DNA of 13,592 bases from NCBI GenBank assembly GCA_945631445.1, contig CALZCR010000010.1, positions 1 through 13,592 on the forward strand, given 5' to 3'. Both the position numbers and the translations under genes were made by a program. Under the pieces are notes generated by a model. The model was not told where the DNA came from, did not search any database, and saw only the letters and a program-made list of their open reading frames with translations. Each line of letters opens with the position of its first letter. Positions within the stretch are counted from its first letter, which is position 1. Shown in pieces: positions 6,499 through 13,592 of the stretch. This stretch comes from an uncultured Corynebacterium sp. Lineage in GTDB: Bacteria; Actinomycetota; Actinomycetes; Mycobacteriales; Mycobacteriaceae.

Positions 6499-6954
6499 CG
6501 TTCTGAAACTAAACGGAAGCCGCCCTCACCCCCTTCGGCGACTTTCCCGCCCTTTCGCGGAGAAGCTGAATAAATGCACGGCGGCCAGCTCCGATGGCGA
6601 TGTTTTTCATCCTCATCGCCCACTGGACAAGGCGCGGGGAGGTTTCCCTCTCATCGCCAGAAGGCTAAAGGTGACTTTGCCCACACCATGTTCCCAATCA
6701 TCCCTTTCGACGCTCTCCCACCTTCCTTCCCCACCACCGACACACACCTCCGGCCGATTTCTCCCCGCCAGAGACAGCCTCTGCAGGCGCCTGTGCACGT
6801 AGCCGGAGAGCCGGGTGATCGCCTGCCCCGCAAGGAAAGCCCCTGCCATCGGGCCCCGATCTTCCCCGGCGGGCCCCTCCCCGACCCTCTCCTGGGCCTG
6901 CTGCGGCCTCCTGAGGGCCAGGTGCAACCTCGTCTCAGCGCAACAGCCATGAGA
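6499..6954. other. Gene-free stretch between the qcrB terminator and the nlpC promoter
   Basis: I see no convincing gene in these roughly 450 bases. Open frames exist on both strands, but they lack ribosome-binding sites, have odd compositions (very rich in Pro, Arg and Ser), and one runs through the qcrB terminator. Contents of note are an imperfect palindrome at 6663-6681 related to the ctaE operator-like site, and a GC-rich potential hairpin near 6858-6888 (GGGCCC arms). Confidence 0.55.
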
Positions 6955-6996
6955 AAGGCCGCAACCCCCGGAGCCATGTCCGGGGGCTGCGGCCTT
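6955..6996 (-). terminator. Terminator of the ctaE-qcrCAB operon
   Basis: A long hairpin pairs AAGGCCGCA (6955-6963) with TGCGGCCTT (6988-6996) and CCCCCGGA (6965-6972) with TCCGGGGG (6979-6986). There is one mismatch between the two stems and a 6-nt loop. It lies about 34 nt after the qcrB stop. The following tract on the minus strand is short (CTTTCTC), so termination may be incomplete despite the strong stem. Confidence 0.8.
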
Positions 6997-7030
6997 GTGA
7001 GCGCGTTACAGCATGTGACTGAGGCGAGTA

Positions 7031-8674
7031 CTAGTCGTTCAGACCCTTGCGATCGTCCGCTTCGCGGTTCGCACGGTTGAGCTCCTCGTACATCTGAGCC
7101 TCTTCGCGGGCGTTCTCCTCTTCGGCGCGGATGCGCTTCTCGACGATCGAGGGGTCATCCGGGCTGAAGAAGGAGCCCTGCGGGGCAGCGTCGGCGTAGC
7201 CGAGCTCGTTGAGCTGCTTCGGCACCTTGGCGCCGGCGTACTCGAGCGGAATCGGGTTGCCGTTCTCATCCACCGGGCCGAGCGGCTGGTGGACCTCGAC
7301 GAAGGCGCCGTTGGGCAGCTGCTTGATGACGCCGGTCTCGATGCCGTGCTCCAGCACCTCACGGTCCGTGCGCTGCAGGGAGACACAGATGCGGTAGGTG
7401 ATGAAGTACGCCAGCGGGGGCAGGACGATCAGACCGATGCGGCCCAGCCAGGTCATGGCGTTCAGCGAGACCTGGAAGAAGTGGGCGACGTGGTCGTTGC
7501 CGCCGGAGACGGTGGTCAGCATGAAGAACACGATGGCCATGGCGCCGATGCCGGAGCGGACCGGCACGTCGCGCGGACGCTGCAGAAGGTTGTGGTGCGC
7601 ATTGTCACCCGTCGCCTTCTTCTCGATCCACGGGTAAGCCATGAGCAGGACGACCATCACCACGGCGAGGATCAGCACCCAGGTCGAGCCCGGGATCGTG
7701 TAGTTGCCGAGGTAGAGCTCCCACGCCGGCATGACACGGGCCAGACCGTCAGTCCAGAGCATGTACACGTCGGGCTGCGAACCCGCGGAAACCTGCGACG
7801 GGTTGTAGGGGCCCAGGTTCCAGATCGGGTTAATGGTGGTCAGACCGGACATCAGCGCGAGGATGCCGGCGACGAAGAAGCCCATGCCGATGGCCTTCGT
7901 CGCGAACACCGGCATGATTCTGATGCCCACCACGTTGTCTTCTGTGCGGCCCGGTCCCGGGAACTGGGTGTGCTTCTGGTACCAGACCAGGAGCAGGTGA
8001 GCCGCGATCAGAGCCAGGATGATGCCCGGCAGAACCAGCACGTGGAGGATGTAGAAACGGTCCAGCATCAGGTCGGACGGGAAGTCCCCGCCGAAGATGG
8101 CCCAGTGCATCCAGGTGCCGATGATCGGGGCGCCCACGATCATCGCGGACATGATGCGCAGACCGGTGCCGGAGAGCAGCTCGTCCGGCAGGGAGTAGCC
8201 GAGGAAGCCTTCGACCATGCCCAGCAGAATCAGGGTGACGCCGATGATCCAGTTGGCCTCACGCGGGCGTCGGAACGCACCGGTGAAGAAGATGCGCAGC
8301 ATGTGCGCGACCATGGCCATCATGAACATCAGGGCGGCCCAGTGGTGCATCTGACGGACGAACAAGCCGCCACGGACGTCAAAGGAAATGTCCAGGGCCG
8401 TCGCGTAGGCACGCGACATCTCCACGCCGTTGAGCGGGAGGTAGGCGCCGTCGTAGATCACCTTGGTGATCGACGGGTCAAAGAACAGCGCCAAGTAGAC
8501 GCCGGTCAGCAGCAGGATGATGAAGCTGTACAGGGCGATCTCACCGAGCATGAACGACCAGTGCGTCGGGAAGACCTTGTTCAGCTGCGGGCGGAGGAAG
8601 CCTGCGATAGTGAAGCGCGAATCGACGGCGTTGCCGAAGTTCGCTCCTCCGCGATTGTCAGTTTTAGTGCTCAT
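7031..8674 (-). CDS. qcrB: Cytochrome b subunit of the menaquinol-cytochrome c reductase (bcc complex)
   Basis: This integral membrane subunit carries both b haems and the quinol sites of complex III, passing electrons from menaquinol to the Rieske protein and across the membrane. The 547-residue protein has about eight or more membrane segments between 40 and 430. The haem-ligand histidines fit as H110/H124 (13 residues between) in one helix and H211/H226 (14 residues between) in another, the latter spacing being b6f-like. PDVY at 301-304 lies where the Qo-site PEWY motif is expected (inference). The C-terminal roughly 115 residues form a charged cytoplasmic tail, with a likely helix or coiled coil at 509-543, typical of actinobacterial QcrB. 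The ATG overlaps the qcrA stop by one base (TAATG), so translation is coupled. It is the last gene of the operon, followed by a hairpin terminator. QcrB of mycobacteria is the target of Q203-type inhibitors. Confidence 0.96.
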   Translation of the reverse strand: MSTKTDNRGGANFGNAVDSRFTIAGFLRPQLNKVFPTHWSFMLGEIALYSFIILLLTGVYLALFFDPSITKVIYDGAYLPLNGVEMSRAYATALDISFDVRGGLFVRQMHHWAALMFMMAMVAHMLRIFFTGAFRRPREANWIIGVTLILLGMVEGFLGYSLPDELLSGTGLRIMSAMIVGAPIIGTWMHWAIFGGDFPSDLMLDRFYILHVLVLPGIILALIAAHLLLVWYQKHTQFPGPGRTEDNVVGIRIMPVFATKAIGMGFFVAGILALMSGLTTINPIWNLGPYNPSQVSAGSQPDVYMLWTDGLARVMPAWELYLGNYTIPGSTWVLILAVVMVVLLMAYPWIEKKATGDNAHHNLLQRPRDVPVRSGIGAMAIVFFMLTTVSGGNDHVAHFFQVSLNAMTWLGRIGLIVLPPLAYFITYRICVSLQRTDREVLEHGIETGVIKQLPNGAFVEVHQPLGPVDENGNPIPLEYAGAKVPKQLNELGYADAAPQGSFFSPDDPSIVEKRIRAEEENAREEAQMYEELNRANREADDRKGLND

Positions 8675-9894
8675 TACGACTTACGCTCCCAGAATGCCGG
8701 GCCAAGGGGCTCAATGAAGTTGTCCCTGGCGATGAGGTAACCCTCTTCGTCAATGGTGATCGGCAGCTGTGGCAGTGCACGTGCGGCGGGGCCGAAAATC
8801 GGCTTGCCGTACTGCAGTGCGTCGAACTGCGACTGGTGGCACGGGCACAGAATGCGCTGGGTCTGAGCCTCGTAGAGCGAGGTCGGGCAGCCGATGTGCG
8901 TGCAAATCTTCGAGTAGGCGTAGTAGTCGCCGTAGTGGAAGTCTTCCTGGCCCTCGCGCTCGATCACGCGCTCGGCGTCAGAAGTGCGCAGACGAATCAG
9001 CATGACCGGGTTACGCGGCCCGTGAATCGAATGCATGTGGTTTTCGTAGACGTCGCGGGCCGGATCGTACCGATCGCCGTCGTTGACGTCTTCGTTGGCG
9101 AGCGGGAAGACCGTCTCCATGCCGCCGGCGGCGAGATCCTCCGGGCGGACGCGGACCAGGCGGGAGACGCCGGTGGTGGTGTAGTGCGTTCCCCCCTCGC
9201 CCTCGTGCTCCTCGGCGATGGCGCCGATGTCGCGGGCGAGGTAGAGCTTCACGCCCTGCTCGTGCAGGGTCCAGCCGGAGGTCCACAGGGTGCCGTCGCC
9301 GTAGTAGTCCATCTCACGGGCGCGCCACGGGTTCTTGATGGCGCCGCCGAGCGGGGCGATGACGACCAGGCCGAAGAGCACGCCGGCGGTGCCGAGCATG
9401 CCCTTGATCGTGGCGCGGCGGCCGAGCGTGGAGGTGCTCCAGGCGTCGTTGAGCAGCGCGGTGATCGTACGACGGTCGATCTCCTCGGACGGGCCGTCGT
9501 GGCGGCGCTGCACCGAGATCTCTTCCGGGATGAACTTCTTGACGTACAGGATCACGGCCATGCCGAGGGCGAGGATCGAGATGCCTGACGTCAAGCCGAG
9601 TGCCGGGGTGTAGAAGGTGTGCCAGAAGTGGCCCTCTTCGCCCAGGTTGCGGAACTCCCACGGCCAGAACAGGTAGACCACGAGGAACGCGATGGCCATG
9701 ATGATGGAGACGCCCAGCCAGATGGCGATGCCGTTGGCCGCGCGCTTTTCCGCCGGGTCGTTTTCGACCGGCCAGCGGTTCTTGCGGTACGCGACGGTGA
9801 CTCCGTCGAGTTCGGTGCCGAGGCGGGCGAGCTCTTCATTGCTCATCGACGCGAGTTCGCTGTCGGTGTAATCTTTCTTCACTTCATTGCTCAT
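8674..9894 (-). CDS. qcrA: Rieske iron-sulfur subunit of the bcc complex
   Basis: This membrane-anchored 2Fe-2S protein takes electrons from menaquinol at the Qo site and gives them to cytochrome cc (QcrC). The 406-residue protein has three membrane segments (about 54-77, 98-117, 165-187), as actinobacterial Rieske proteins do, instead of the single anchor elsewhere. The cluster motifs are CTHIGCP at 331-337 and CPCHQSQF at 350-357. C331, H333, C350 and H353 are the iron ligands; C336 and C352 form the disulfide. R159-R160 lie just before the third segment, fitting the known Tat-dependent insertion of the folded Rieske domain. The long acidic N-terminus (1-50) is cytoplasmic. The ATG overlaps the qcrC stop (ATGA) and a weak TGGAT precedes it, so translation is coupled. 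Upstream in-frame codons inside qcrC are unlikely starts. Confidence 0.96.
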   Translation of the reverse strand: MSNEVKKDYTDSELASMSNEELARLGTELDGVTVAYRKNRWPVENDPAEKRAANGIAIWLGVSIIMAIAFLVVYLFWPWEFRNLGEEGHFWHTFYTPALGLTSGISILALGMAVILYVKKFIPEEISVQRRHDGPSEEIDRRTITALLNDAWSTSTLGRRATIKGMLGTAGVLFGLVVIAPLGGAIKNPWRAREMDYYGDGTLWTSGWTLHEQGVKLYLARDIGAIAEEHEGEGGTHYTTTGVSRLVRVRPEDLAAGGMETVFPLANEDVNDGDRYDPARDVYENHMHSIHGPRNPVMLIRLRTSDAERVIEREGQEDFHYGDYYAYSKICTHIGCPTSLYEAQTQRILCPCHQSQFDALQYGKPIFGPAARALPQLPITIDEEGYLIARDNFIEPLGPAFWERKS

Positions 9895-10778
9895 GAACGC
9901 GATCCAATCCACATTGCAGCGCCGATCAGCGCGGTGATACCGATAACCCACATTGCGACGCCCTCAGCGACCGGGCCCAGGCCGCCGATGCTCCAACCAC
10001 CCGGGTTCGGAGTCTCCTTGGCGGCCTTGATGTAGGCGATGATGTCTTCCTTCTCGTCGGCGCTGAGCTGACGATCGGAGAACTTCGGCATGTTCTGCGG
10101 ACCGGTGAGCATGGCCTGGTAGATCTCCTGCTCATTGGCCGGATCAAGGCCCGGAGCGTACTTGCCGGAGGACAGCGCGCCGCCACGTCCGGTGAAGTTG
10201 TGGCAGGAAGCGCAGTTCAGACGGAAGAGCTCGCCGCCACGGGCGATGTCCTCAGCCTGAATCTGGCCGTTGTAGTTGGAGCCTCGCAGCTCCTCCATGG
10301 CAATGCTGCCGTCCTCGTTGTACACGAGCTCCGGGCCGCCGCCGTTGGCTGCGACGTAGGCAGAGAGCGCCAGCGACTGCTGCTCGGTGTAGCGCGGGGT
10401 CTTGCGCTCGGCCTGGGCGTCGTTGGACATCATCGGCATGCGTCCGGAGTGCACCTGGAAGTACACGGAACCTTCGCCGACGCCGATGAGGGACGGACCG
10501 CGGTCCTGGACGCCCTGCAGGTTGGCGCCGTGGCAGGTGATGCAAGCGACGTCGTAGATGTCCTTGCCCTCCTGAATGAGCGCCTGGTCGTCGCGCTGGG
10601 CGGTGGCCACCTGCGCGTCAGGAGTCAAGGCGGAGCCCAGGACGCCGGCGCCGGTCAGACCGACGGTCAACGCGAAAGCTCCGGCCGCGGTGCGGCGGAA
10701 CTTGCGGCGGCGACGGGCCTTCTTGGCCGGAGCAGCCGCACCGGGCTCAGCCGGTGTGGGGGTGGGATTGTTATCCAT
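9891..10778 (-). CDS. qcrC: Dihaem cytochrome c subunit of the bcc complex
   Basis: This membrane-anchored cytochrome cc replaces both cytochrome c1 and the soluble cytochrome c, carrying electrons directly from the Rieske protein to the CuA site of CtaC. Of 295 residues, 1-29 are cytoplasmic and very basic near the membrane (RRRR at 22-25). A signal-anchor helix lies at about 31-51 and a C-terminal membrane helix at about 272-290. Two covalent haem c sites are seen, CITCH (79-83) and CASCH (189-193). Later methionines such as those in GRMPMM (112-117) and QNMPKF are candidates for the distal ligands. Two ATGs are adjacent. I prefer the second because AGGA is five bases before it and only two before the first. 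The gene starts 88 nt after ctaE and overlaps qcrA by 4 nt. Confidence 0.95.
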   Translation of the reverse strand: MDNNPTPTPAEPGAAAPAKKARRRRKFRRTAAGAFALTVGLTGAGVLGSALTPDAQVATAQRDDQALIQEGKDIYDVACITCHGANLQGVQDRGPSLIGVGEGSVYFQVHSGRMPMMSNDAQAERKTPRYTEQQSLALSAYVAANGGGPELVYNEDGSIAMEELRGSNYNGQIQAEDIARGGELFRLNCASCHNFTGRGGALSSGKYAPGLDPANEQEIYQAMLTGPQNMPKFSDRQLSADEKEDIIAYIKAAKETPNPGGWSIGGLGPVAEGVAMWVIGITALIGAAMWIGSRS

Positions 10779-10832
10779 CATTTTCCTAGTTCGTTTCTGT
10801 CCGTGAGTGGAAAGTGAAGGGGCGTCGGCGGC

Positions 10833-10852
10833 GAGGGCGCCGAAGCGCCCTC
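10833..10852 (-). other. UUCG-tetraloop hairpin between ctaE and qcrC
   Basis: On the minus strand an 8-bp perfect stem (GAGGGCGC / GCGCCCTC) closes on a C(UUCG)G loop, one of the most stable RNA tetraloops. No U-tract follows, so it is not a standard terminator. It probably stabilises mRNA ends, marks a processing site or attenuates the operon between its first and second genes. Confidence 0.8.
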
Positions 10853-10866
10853 AGCGGACGACCGCC

Positions 10867-11481
10867 TTATTGGATGAGGTACAGGATGATGAAGACGCCG
10901 ATCCAGATGACGTCGACGAAGTGCCAGTAGTAGGACACGCCCATTGCGGCGGTCGCCTGAGCCGGAGTGAACTTCGCCTTCGTGACTCGAATGATCACGG
11001 CAATGAAGGCGATGATGCCGGCGGCGACGTGCAGCATGTGGAATCCGGTGATGATGTAGAACACCGATCCGTACACGCTGGACTGGATAGTCACGCCGTG
11101 GACGATCATCTCGTACCACTCGAATCCGACCAGACCCAGGAAAATAACTCCTAGGACGACCGTGACTGTGAACCACTTGCGGAGGCCATATACATCCCCC
11201 CTTTCGGCCGCGAACACGCCGAACTGTGCGGTAACGGAAGAGGTGACCAGAATGATCGTGATGACCAGTCCGTAGATGACGTTCAGGTTCGAAACCTGCT
11301 CCGCCCAATCACCTGCTTGACCGTTAGCCCGCGATGTGAAGTACATCGCGAACAGTCCGGCGAAAAACATCAATTCCTGCGACAGGAACGCGATGGTACC
11401 CACACTGACAATATTGGGACGGTTCAGTGTGGGCACACGCTGCGGTGTCGCCATGCTGGGGTTAGAAACTGCGCTCGTCAC
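10867..11481 (-). CDS. ctaE: Cytochrome c oxidase (aa3) subunit III
   Basis: This membrane subunit of the haem-copper oxidase packs against subunit I and stabilises it and its proton uptake. The 204-residue protein has five predicted membrane helices (about 25-48, 67-91, 104-123, 137-164, 180-203), which is the bacterial short form. Conserved features include SQELMFFAGLFAMY (34-47, E36), AAERGD (91-96), TGFHMLHV (145-152) and YYWHFVDVIW (184-193). The start is GTG, because the product then matches the known N-terminus of corynebacterial CtaE (TSAV...PQRV...LNRPN). A longer frame from an upstream ATG would translate the promoter region. No ribosome-binding site precedes the GTG and a -10-like box ends seven bases before it. 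It leads the ctaE-qcrCAB operon; ctaD is not in the window. Confidence 0.94.
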   Translation of the reverse strand: MTSAVSNPSMATPQRVPTLNRPNIVSVGTIAFLSQELMFFAGLFAMYFTSRANGQAGDWAEQVSNLNVIYGLVITIILVTSSVTAQFGVFAAERGDVYGLRKWFTVTVVLGVIFLGLVGFEWYEMIVHGVTIQSSVYGSVFYIITGFHMLHVAAGIIAFIAVIIRVTKAKFTPAQATAAMGVSYYWHFVDVIWIGVFIILYLIQ

Positions 11482-11488
11482 GTCTGCA

Positions 11489-11494
11489 AGTATG
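11489..11494 (-). promoter_or_regulatory. ctaE: Putative -10 box giving a leaderless ctaE mRNA
   Basis: CATACT lies seven bases before the ctaE GTG, the normal distance from a -10 box to a transcription start. The expected -35 region falls in the palindrome at 11506-11524 (GTGACT is about 17 bp upstream). The absence of any ribosome-binding site agrees with a leaderless message, which is common in actinobacteria. Confidence 0.5.
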
Positions 11495-11505
11495 GCCCGA
11501 ATCGG

Positions 11506-11524
11506 AGGCAAAGTCACTTTGCCT
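11506..11524. promoter_or_regulatory. Perfect 19-bp palindrome over the ctaE -35 region
   Basis: AGGCAAAGTCACTTTGCCT is a perfect 9-1-9 inverted repeat centred at 11515, about -34 from the proposed transcription start. Size, symmetry and place are those of an operator for a dimeric regulator. It does not match the CRP/GlxR, DtxR or Zur boxes that I know, so the regulator is unknown. Confidence 0.6.
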
Positions 11525-12015
11525 ACCCCCGATATTTCTTCTTCGAAAAGCCATTCACCTGGCATTTTAGGAAATCAAGAACTGTCGGGGGTTTCTTTCC
11601 ACACCCCCGGGAACTTTTAAGCCCGACCATCCGACCGTCGGGTTTTCGCAGGTCACTTCGACCATCGCCGCCCCCTCGACATTCCCCTTCCCGGCCGCTC
11701 ACCCCTGCGGGAAAAAGAAATCAAGCCCTGACCTGGCCCGATTGCCCCAGAGAGAAAGTTCACAAAAGGGGCCGTGCATTCCCGCAGGAAACCTACTTTC
11801 GGTTGACCCCTAGACTTTCGGACATTCACCTTCTGGGATTTTTCCGTGCCCGTTACGCCCGGTGGCCACTGAACCCCAGGGGACGCCGCCCTGCGTCACG
11901 GAAGGCACAGACGGGCGCCCCCTCCACCCCCAAGTGGCGGGACGGGGCGCCCCGGGGCTGGGGGGAGGAAGGGTCGCGCACATCGGCGGGCCGCACCCCC
12001 CCCAGGGCCGAGAAA
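11525..12015. other. Gene-free ctaF-ctaE gap with several GC-rich hairpins
   Basis: I see no convincing gene here. Three potential hairpins stand out: 11586-11609 (CGGGGGT / ACCCCCG, 10-nt loop), 11622-11642 (CCCGAC / GTCGGG, with TTTT after it on the plus strand) and 11913-11952 (GGGCGCCCC / GGGGCGCCC enclosing an inner CCAC/GTGG stem). The last is the best candidate to end the ctaC-ctaF message although no U-tract follows. The part next to ctaF is extremely G/C-skewed, with an eight-base C run at 11996-12003. Confidence 0.5.
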
Positions 12016-12447
12016 CTAGTGCTTTTCCTTCGGCAGGCCGTACTGCAGGGACAGCATGGTGGTGGCCCAGACCAGCATGATGATCCCGAGGGCGATCATC
12101 CAGTAGTAGAGGAACACGAGGCCGAAGCCGAGGACGGCGATGGCCATGGTCATGGCGAACGGCCAGACGGAACCCGGGGAGAAGAAGCCCAGCACGCCGG
12201 CCTTGTCCTCCACCTCAGCCTCCTCCCAGTCCTCCGGCAGCACGTCGATGCGGTTCGAGGTGAACTGGAGGTAGGTGCCGAGCATCATGGCGAGGCCGAA
12301 GGCCAGCACGATAGCGGTGACACCCGCCCATTCCACGCCGTAGAGGTAAGCATCGTCCTGCAGCCACATCGTGCCGAAGATATAGACGAGTGCGACCAAG
12401 CCGAGGAACGCGGCGATGGCGAACATTACTTTTGCACCAGGACGCAT
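12016..12447 (-). CDS. ctaF: Cytochrome c oxidase subunit IV, actinobacterial type
   Basis: This small membrane subunit is found in actinobacterial aa3 oxidases and is needed for a stable oxidase. The 143-residue protein has four hydrophobic helices in two pairs (about 6-26, 38-60, 94-112, 114-136). They are joined by a conserved acidic loop, VLPEDWEEAEVEDKAG (69-84), followed by GFFSPGSVWP. It ends in GLPKEKH, as the corynebacterial protein does, and its length equals that of C. glutamicum CtaF as I recall it. AAGGAGA seven to eight bases before the ATG is the best ribosome-binding site of the region. It begins 32 nt after ctaC, so the two form an operon. Confidence 0.95.
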   Translation of the reverse strand: MRPGAKVMFAIAAFLGLVALVYIFGTMWLQDDAYLYGVEWAGVTAIVLAFGLAMMLGTYLQFTSNRIDVLPEDWEEAEVEDKAGVLGFFSPGSVWPFAMTMAIAVLGFGLVFLYYWMIALGIIMLVWATTMLSLQYGLPKEKH

Positions 12448-12479
12448 TTGATCTTCTCCTTAAGCCTTAATTCGATGGG

Positions 12480-13574
12480 TTAGACGTTGGCGTTGTTGTC
12501 GACGAAGTTCTCGCCGTCACGGGTCTGACGGTCAGCGACGAACGGTGCGGTGGTGATGGCGTACGGGTCTTCGCCGATGGCTGCCAGCGCCTCAGAGTTC
12601 GGGGCCTCGGGGTTGTCCTGACGGAACTCCAGGTAGTCCGTGAATGCCTCCGGGGAGACGACGCGGAGCTCGAAGTTCATCATCGCGTGGTAAGTGCCGC
12701 ACATCTCGGCACAGCGGCCGACATAAGCGCCCTCTTCGATGGACTCCACCTGGAATGCACGCTGCTGCTGGTTGTTCTCCGGGTGGGCGAACGCGTCACG
12801 CTTGAACAGGAACTCCGGCACCCAGAAGGAGTGGGCGACGTCGCCGGAGGCGAGCTGGAACTCGACGGCGGTCTCGGACGGGAGGACCAGAACCGGGACC
12901 TCTTCCGTGGTGCCCACGGTCTCGATCTCATTGAAGTTCAGGTAGGTCTGATCGCCCTTGGACTGGCCGTGAACCGGGTTCGGGTTATCCACGGAGCCGT
13001 CCTCCGGGTCGAACCTGGTTTCTTCCGCCAGTGCCGTGCGATCCTCATCGATGCCGTCGTACTCGGAGCCGGTGGGGCTGAGCCCCGCAGCGACGTTCTG
13101 GTAGCCGAACTTCCAGTTCCACTGGAAGGCGGTGACGTCGACGGTCACGTCCGGGTCCTTGTCCAGGGCCACGACCTTTTGCTGGGTCTGGACGGTGAAG
13201 AAGAACAGCACCATGACGATGGCGATGGGAACGCCCGTGAGCACCAGCTCAAGGGGAACGTTGTACTGCAGCTGCTTCGGGAATTCGCCCTTGCCCTGCT
13301 TCTCCTGGCGCTTGCGGTTCCACCGCACGATGGCCACGATGAGGAGGGCCCACATGATGATGCCGATGGTCCAGGCCGTGAGCCAGACCCAAATCCAGAA
13401 GTTGTACATGGACTCGCCCTCCGGAGTAACCGGATCCGGCCAGCCCATATCCAAAACGTTGGCCAACGCTCCTGGAGGCGCCACTTCACAACCAGTCAAC
13501 GCGAGTGCGCCAAACGCAATCGCGCCACCAAGGGCTGCCTTCCGGGCGGTGCCACGCTTCTTACGCTGTTCCAC
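12480..13574 (-). CDS. ctaC: Cytochrome c oxidase (aa3) subunit II, CuA lipoprotein
   Basis: This subunit accepts electrons from cytochrome cc through its binuclear CuA centre and passes them to haem a of subunit I. The 364-residue precursor has a basic start, a hydrophobic signal and a lipobox LTGC, with C29 as the lipid-modified first residue of the mature protein. Two membrane helices follow (about 59-83 and 107-128), then the outer CuA domain. QWNWKFGY at 151-158 is the aromatic electron-entry region. The CuA ligands are H248, C288, E290, C292, H296 and M299 (CAEMCGTYHAMM). Residues about 160-210 form an acidic loop absent from canonical subunit II and typical of this group, likely contacting QcrC. 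The start is GTG with GGAAGG nine bases upstream. An asparagine synthetase (ltsA) is expected beyond the window edge, which I cannot see. Confidence 0.97.
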   Translation of the reverse strand: MEQRKKRGTARKAALGGAIAFGALALTGCEVAPPGALANVLDMGWPDPVTPEGESMYNFWIWVWLTAWTIGIIMWALLIVAIVRWNRKRQEKQGKGEFPKQLQYNVPLELVLTGVPIAIVMVLFFFTVQTQQKVVALDKDPDVTVDVTAFQWNWKFGYQNVAAGLSPTGSEYDGIDEDRTALAEETRFDPEDGSVDNPNPVHGQSKGDQTYLNFNEIETVGTTEEVPVLVLPSETAVEFQLASGDVAHSFWVPEFLFKRDAFAHPENNQQQRAFQVESIEEGAYVGRCAEMCGTYHAMMNFELRVVSPEAFTDYLEFRQDNPEAPNSEALAAIGEDPYAITTAPFVADRQTRDGENFVDNNANV

Positions 13575-13592
13575 GTGTGTCTGCCTTCCTGT

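Noticed and set aside
6275..6802. Plus-strand open frame of 175 codons
   Set aside because: It overlaps the riboswitch and nlpC promoter on the opposite strand and its product resembles nothing I know.
6574..7080. Possible plus-strand gene in the qcrB-nlpC gap
   Set aside because: No ribosome-binding site, low-complexity product, and it runs through the qcrB terminator into the qcrB 3' end.
7289..8740. Plus-strand open frame of 483 codons
   Set aside because: It mirrors qcrB; the Asp/Gln/His-rich product is the reverse reading of a membrane protein gene.
11482..11565. N-terminally extended CtaE from an upstream ATG
   Set aside because: The extension would translate the palindrome and -10 box, and the family N-terminus begins at the GTG.
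11585..11650. Plus-strand terminator (CCCGAC / GTCGGG then TTTT)
   Set aside because: It looks like a terminator for the plus strand, but no plus-strand gene lies upstream of it; kept only as a hairpin in the gap description.

Overview
The window looks like chromosomal DNA of a high-GC Corynebacterium. It carries the conserved actinobacterial block of cytochrome aa3 oxidase and cytochrome bcc genes (ctaC-ctaF, ctaE-qcrC-qcrA-qcrB). Downstream on the same strand are two NlpC/P60 cell-wall hydrolases, a PimB-type mannosyltransferase, a ROK glucokinase, a PlsC-type acyltransferase and an acyltransferase-3 membrane protein. I recognise this order from Corynebacterium glutamicum. All eleven genes lie on the minus strand, so transcription runs from high to low coordinates. 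I saw no RNA gene, CRISPR array, insertion sequence, phage gene or attachment site, and no sign of recent transfer.

Respiratory region (13592 to 7031). ctaC encodes the CuA lipoprotein subunit II and ctaF the small actinobacterial subunit IV. After a 534-nt gene-free gap come ctaE (subunit III), qcrC (dihaem cytochrome c), qcrA (Rieske protein) and qcrB (cytochrome b). qcrC/qcrA and qcrA/qcrB overlap by 4 and 1 nt. An extremely stable UUCG hairpin separates ctaE from qcrC, and a strong hairpin follows qcrB. Together the products form most of the menaquinol:oxygen bcc-aa3 supercomplex. ctaD (subunit I) is not in the window. The ctaE promoter region has a perfect 19-bp palindrome over the expected -35 and a -10 placed so that the mRNA would be leaderless.

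Regulatory gap (7030 to 6170). A qcrB terminator is followed by about 450 nt in which I see no gene. Then come a probable promoter and a roughly 250-nt leader that carries the conserved blocks of the ydaO/yuaA (cyclic di-AMP) riboswitch, leading into the first NlpC/P60 gene. This is the most informative regulatory element here.

Envelope region (6169 to 1). The first NlpC/P60 gene ends at a rho-independent terminator. The second has its own promoter and a RipA-like layout: signal peptide, coiled coil, then NlpC/P60 domain. pimB (phosphatidylinositol mannoside synthesis), glk (glucose phosphorylation), a plsC-like gene (phospholipid acylation) and a 3'-truncated acyltransferase-3 gene follow. 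Peptidoglycan remodelling, mannosylated lipid synthesis and lipid acylation therefore sit beside the main respiratory chain. The genes belong to known families; what merits a second look is mainly regulatory structure and a few unusual protein details.
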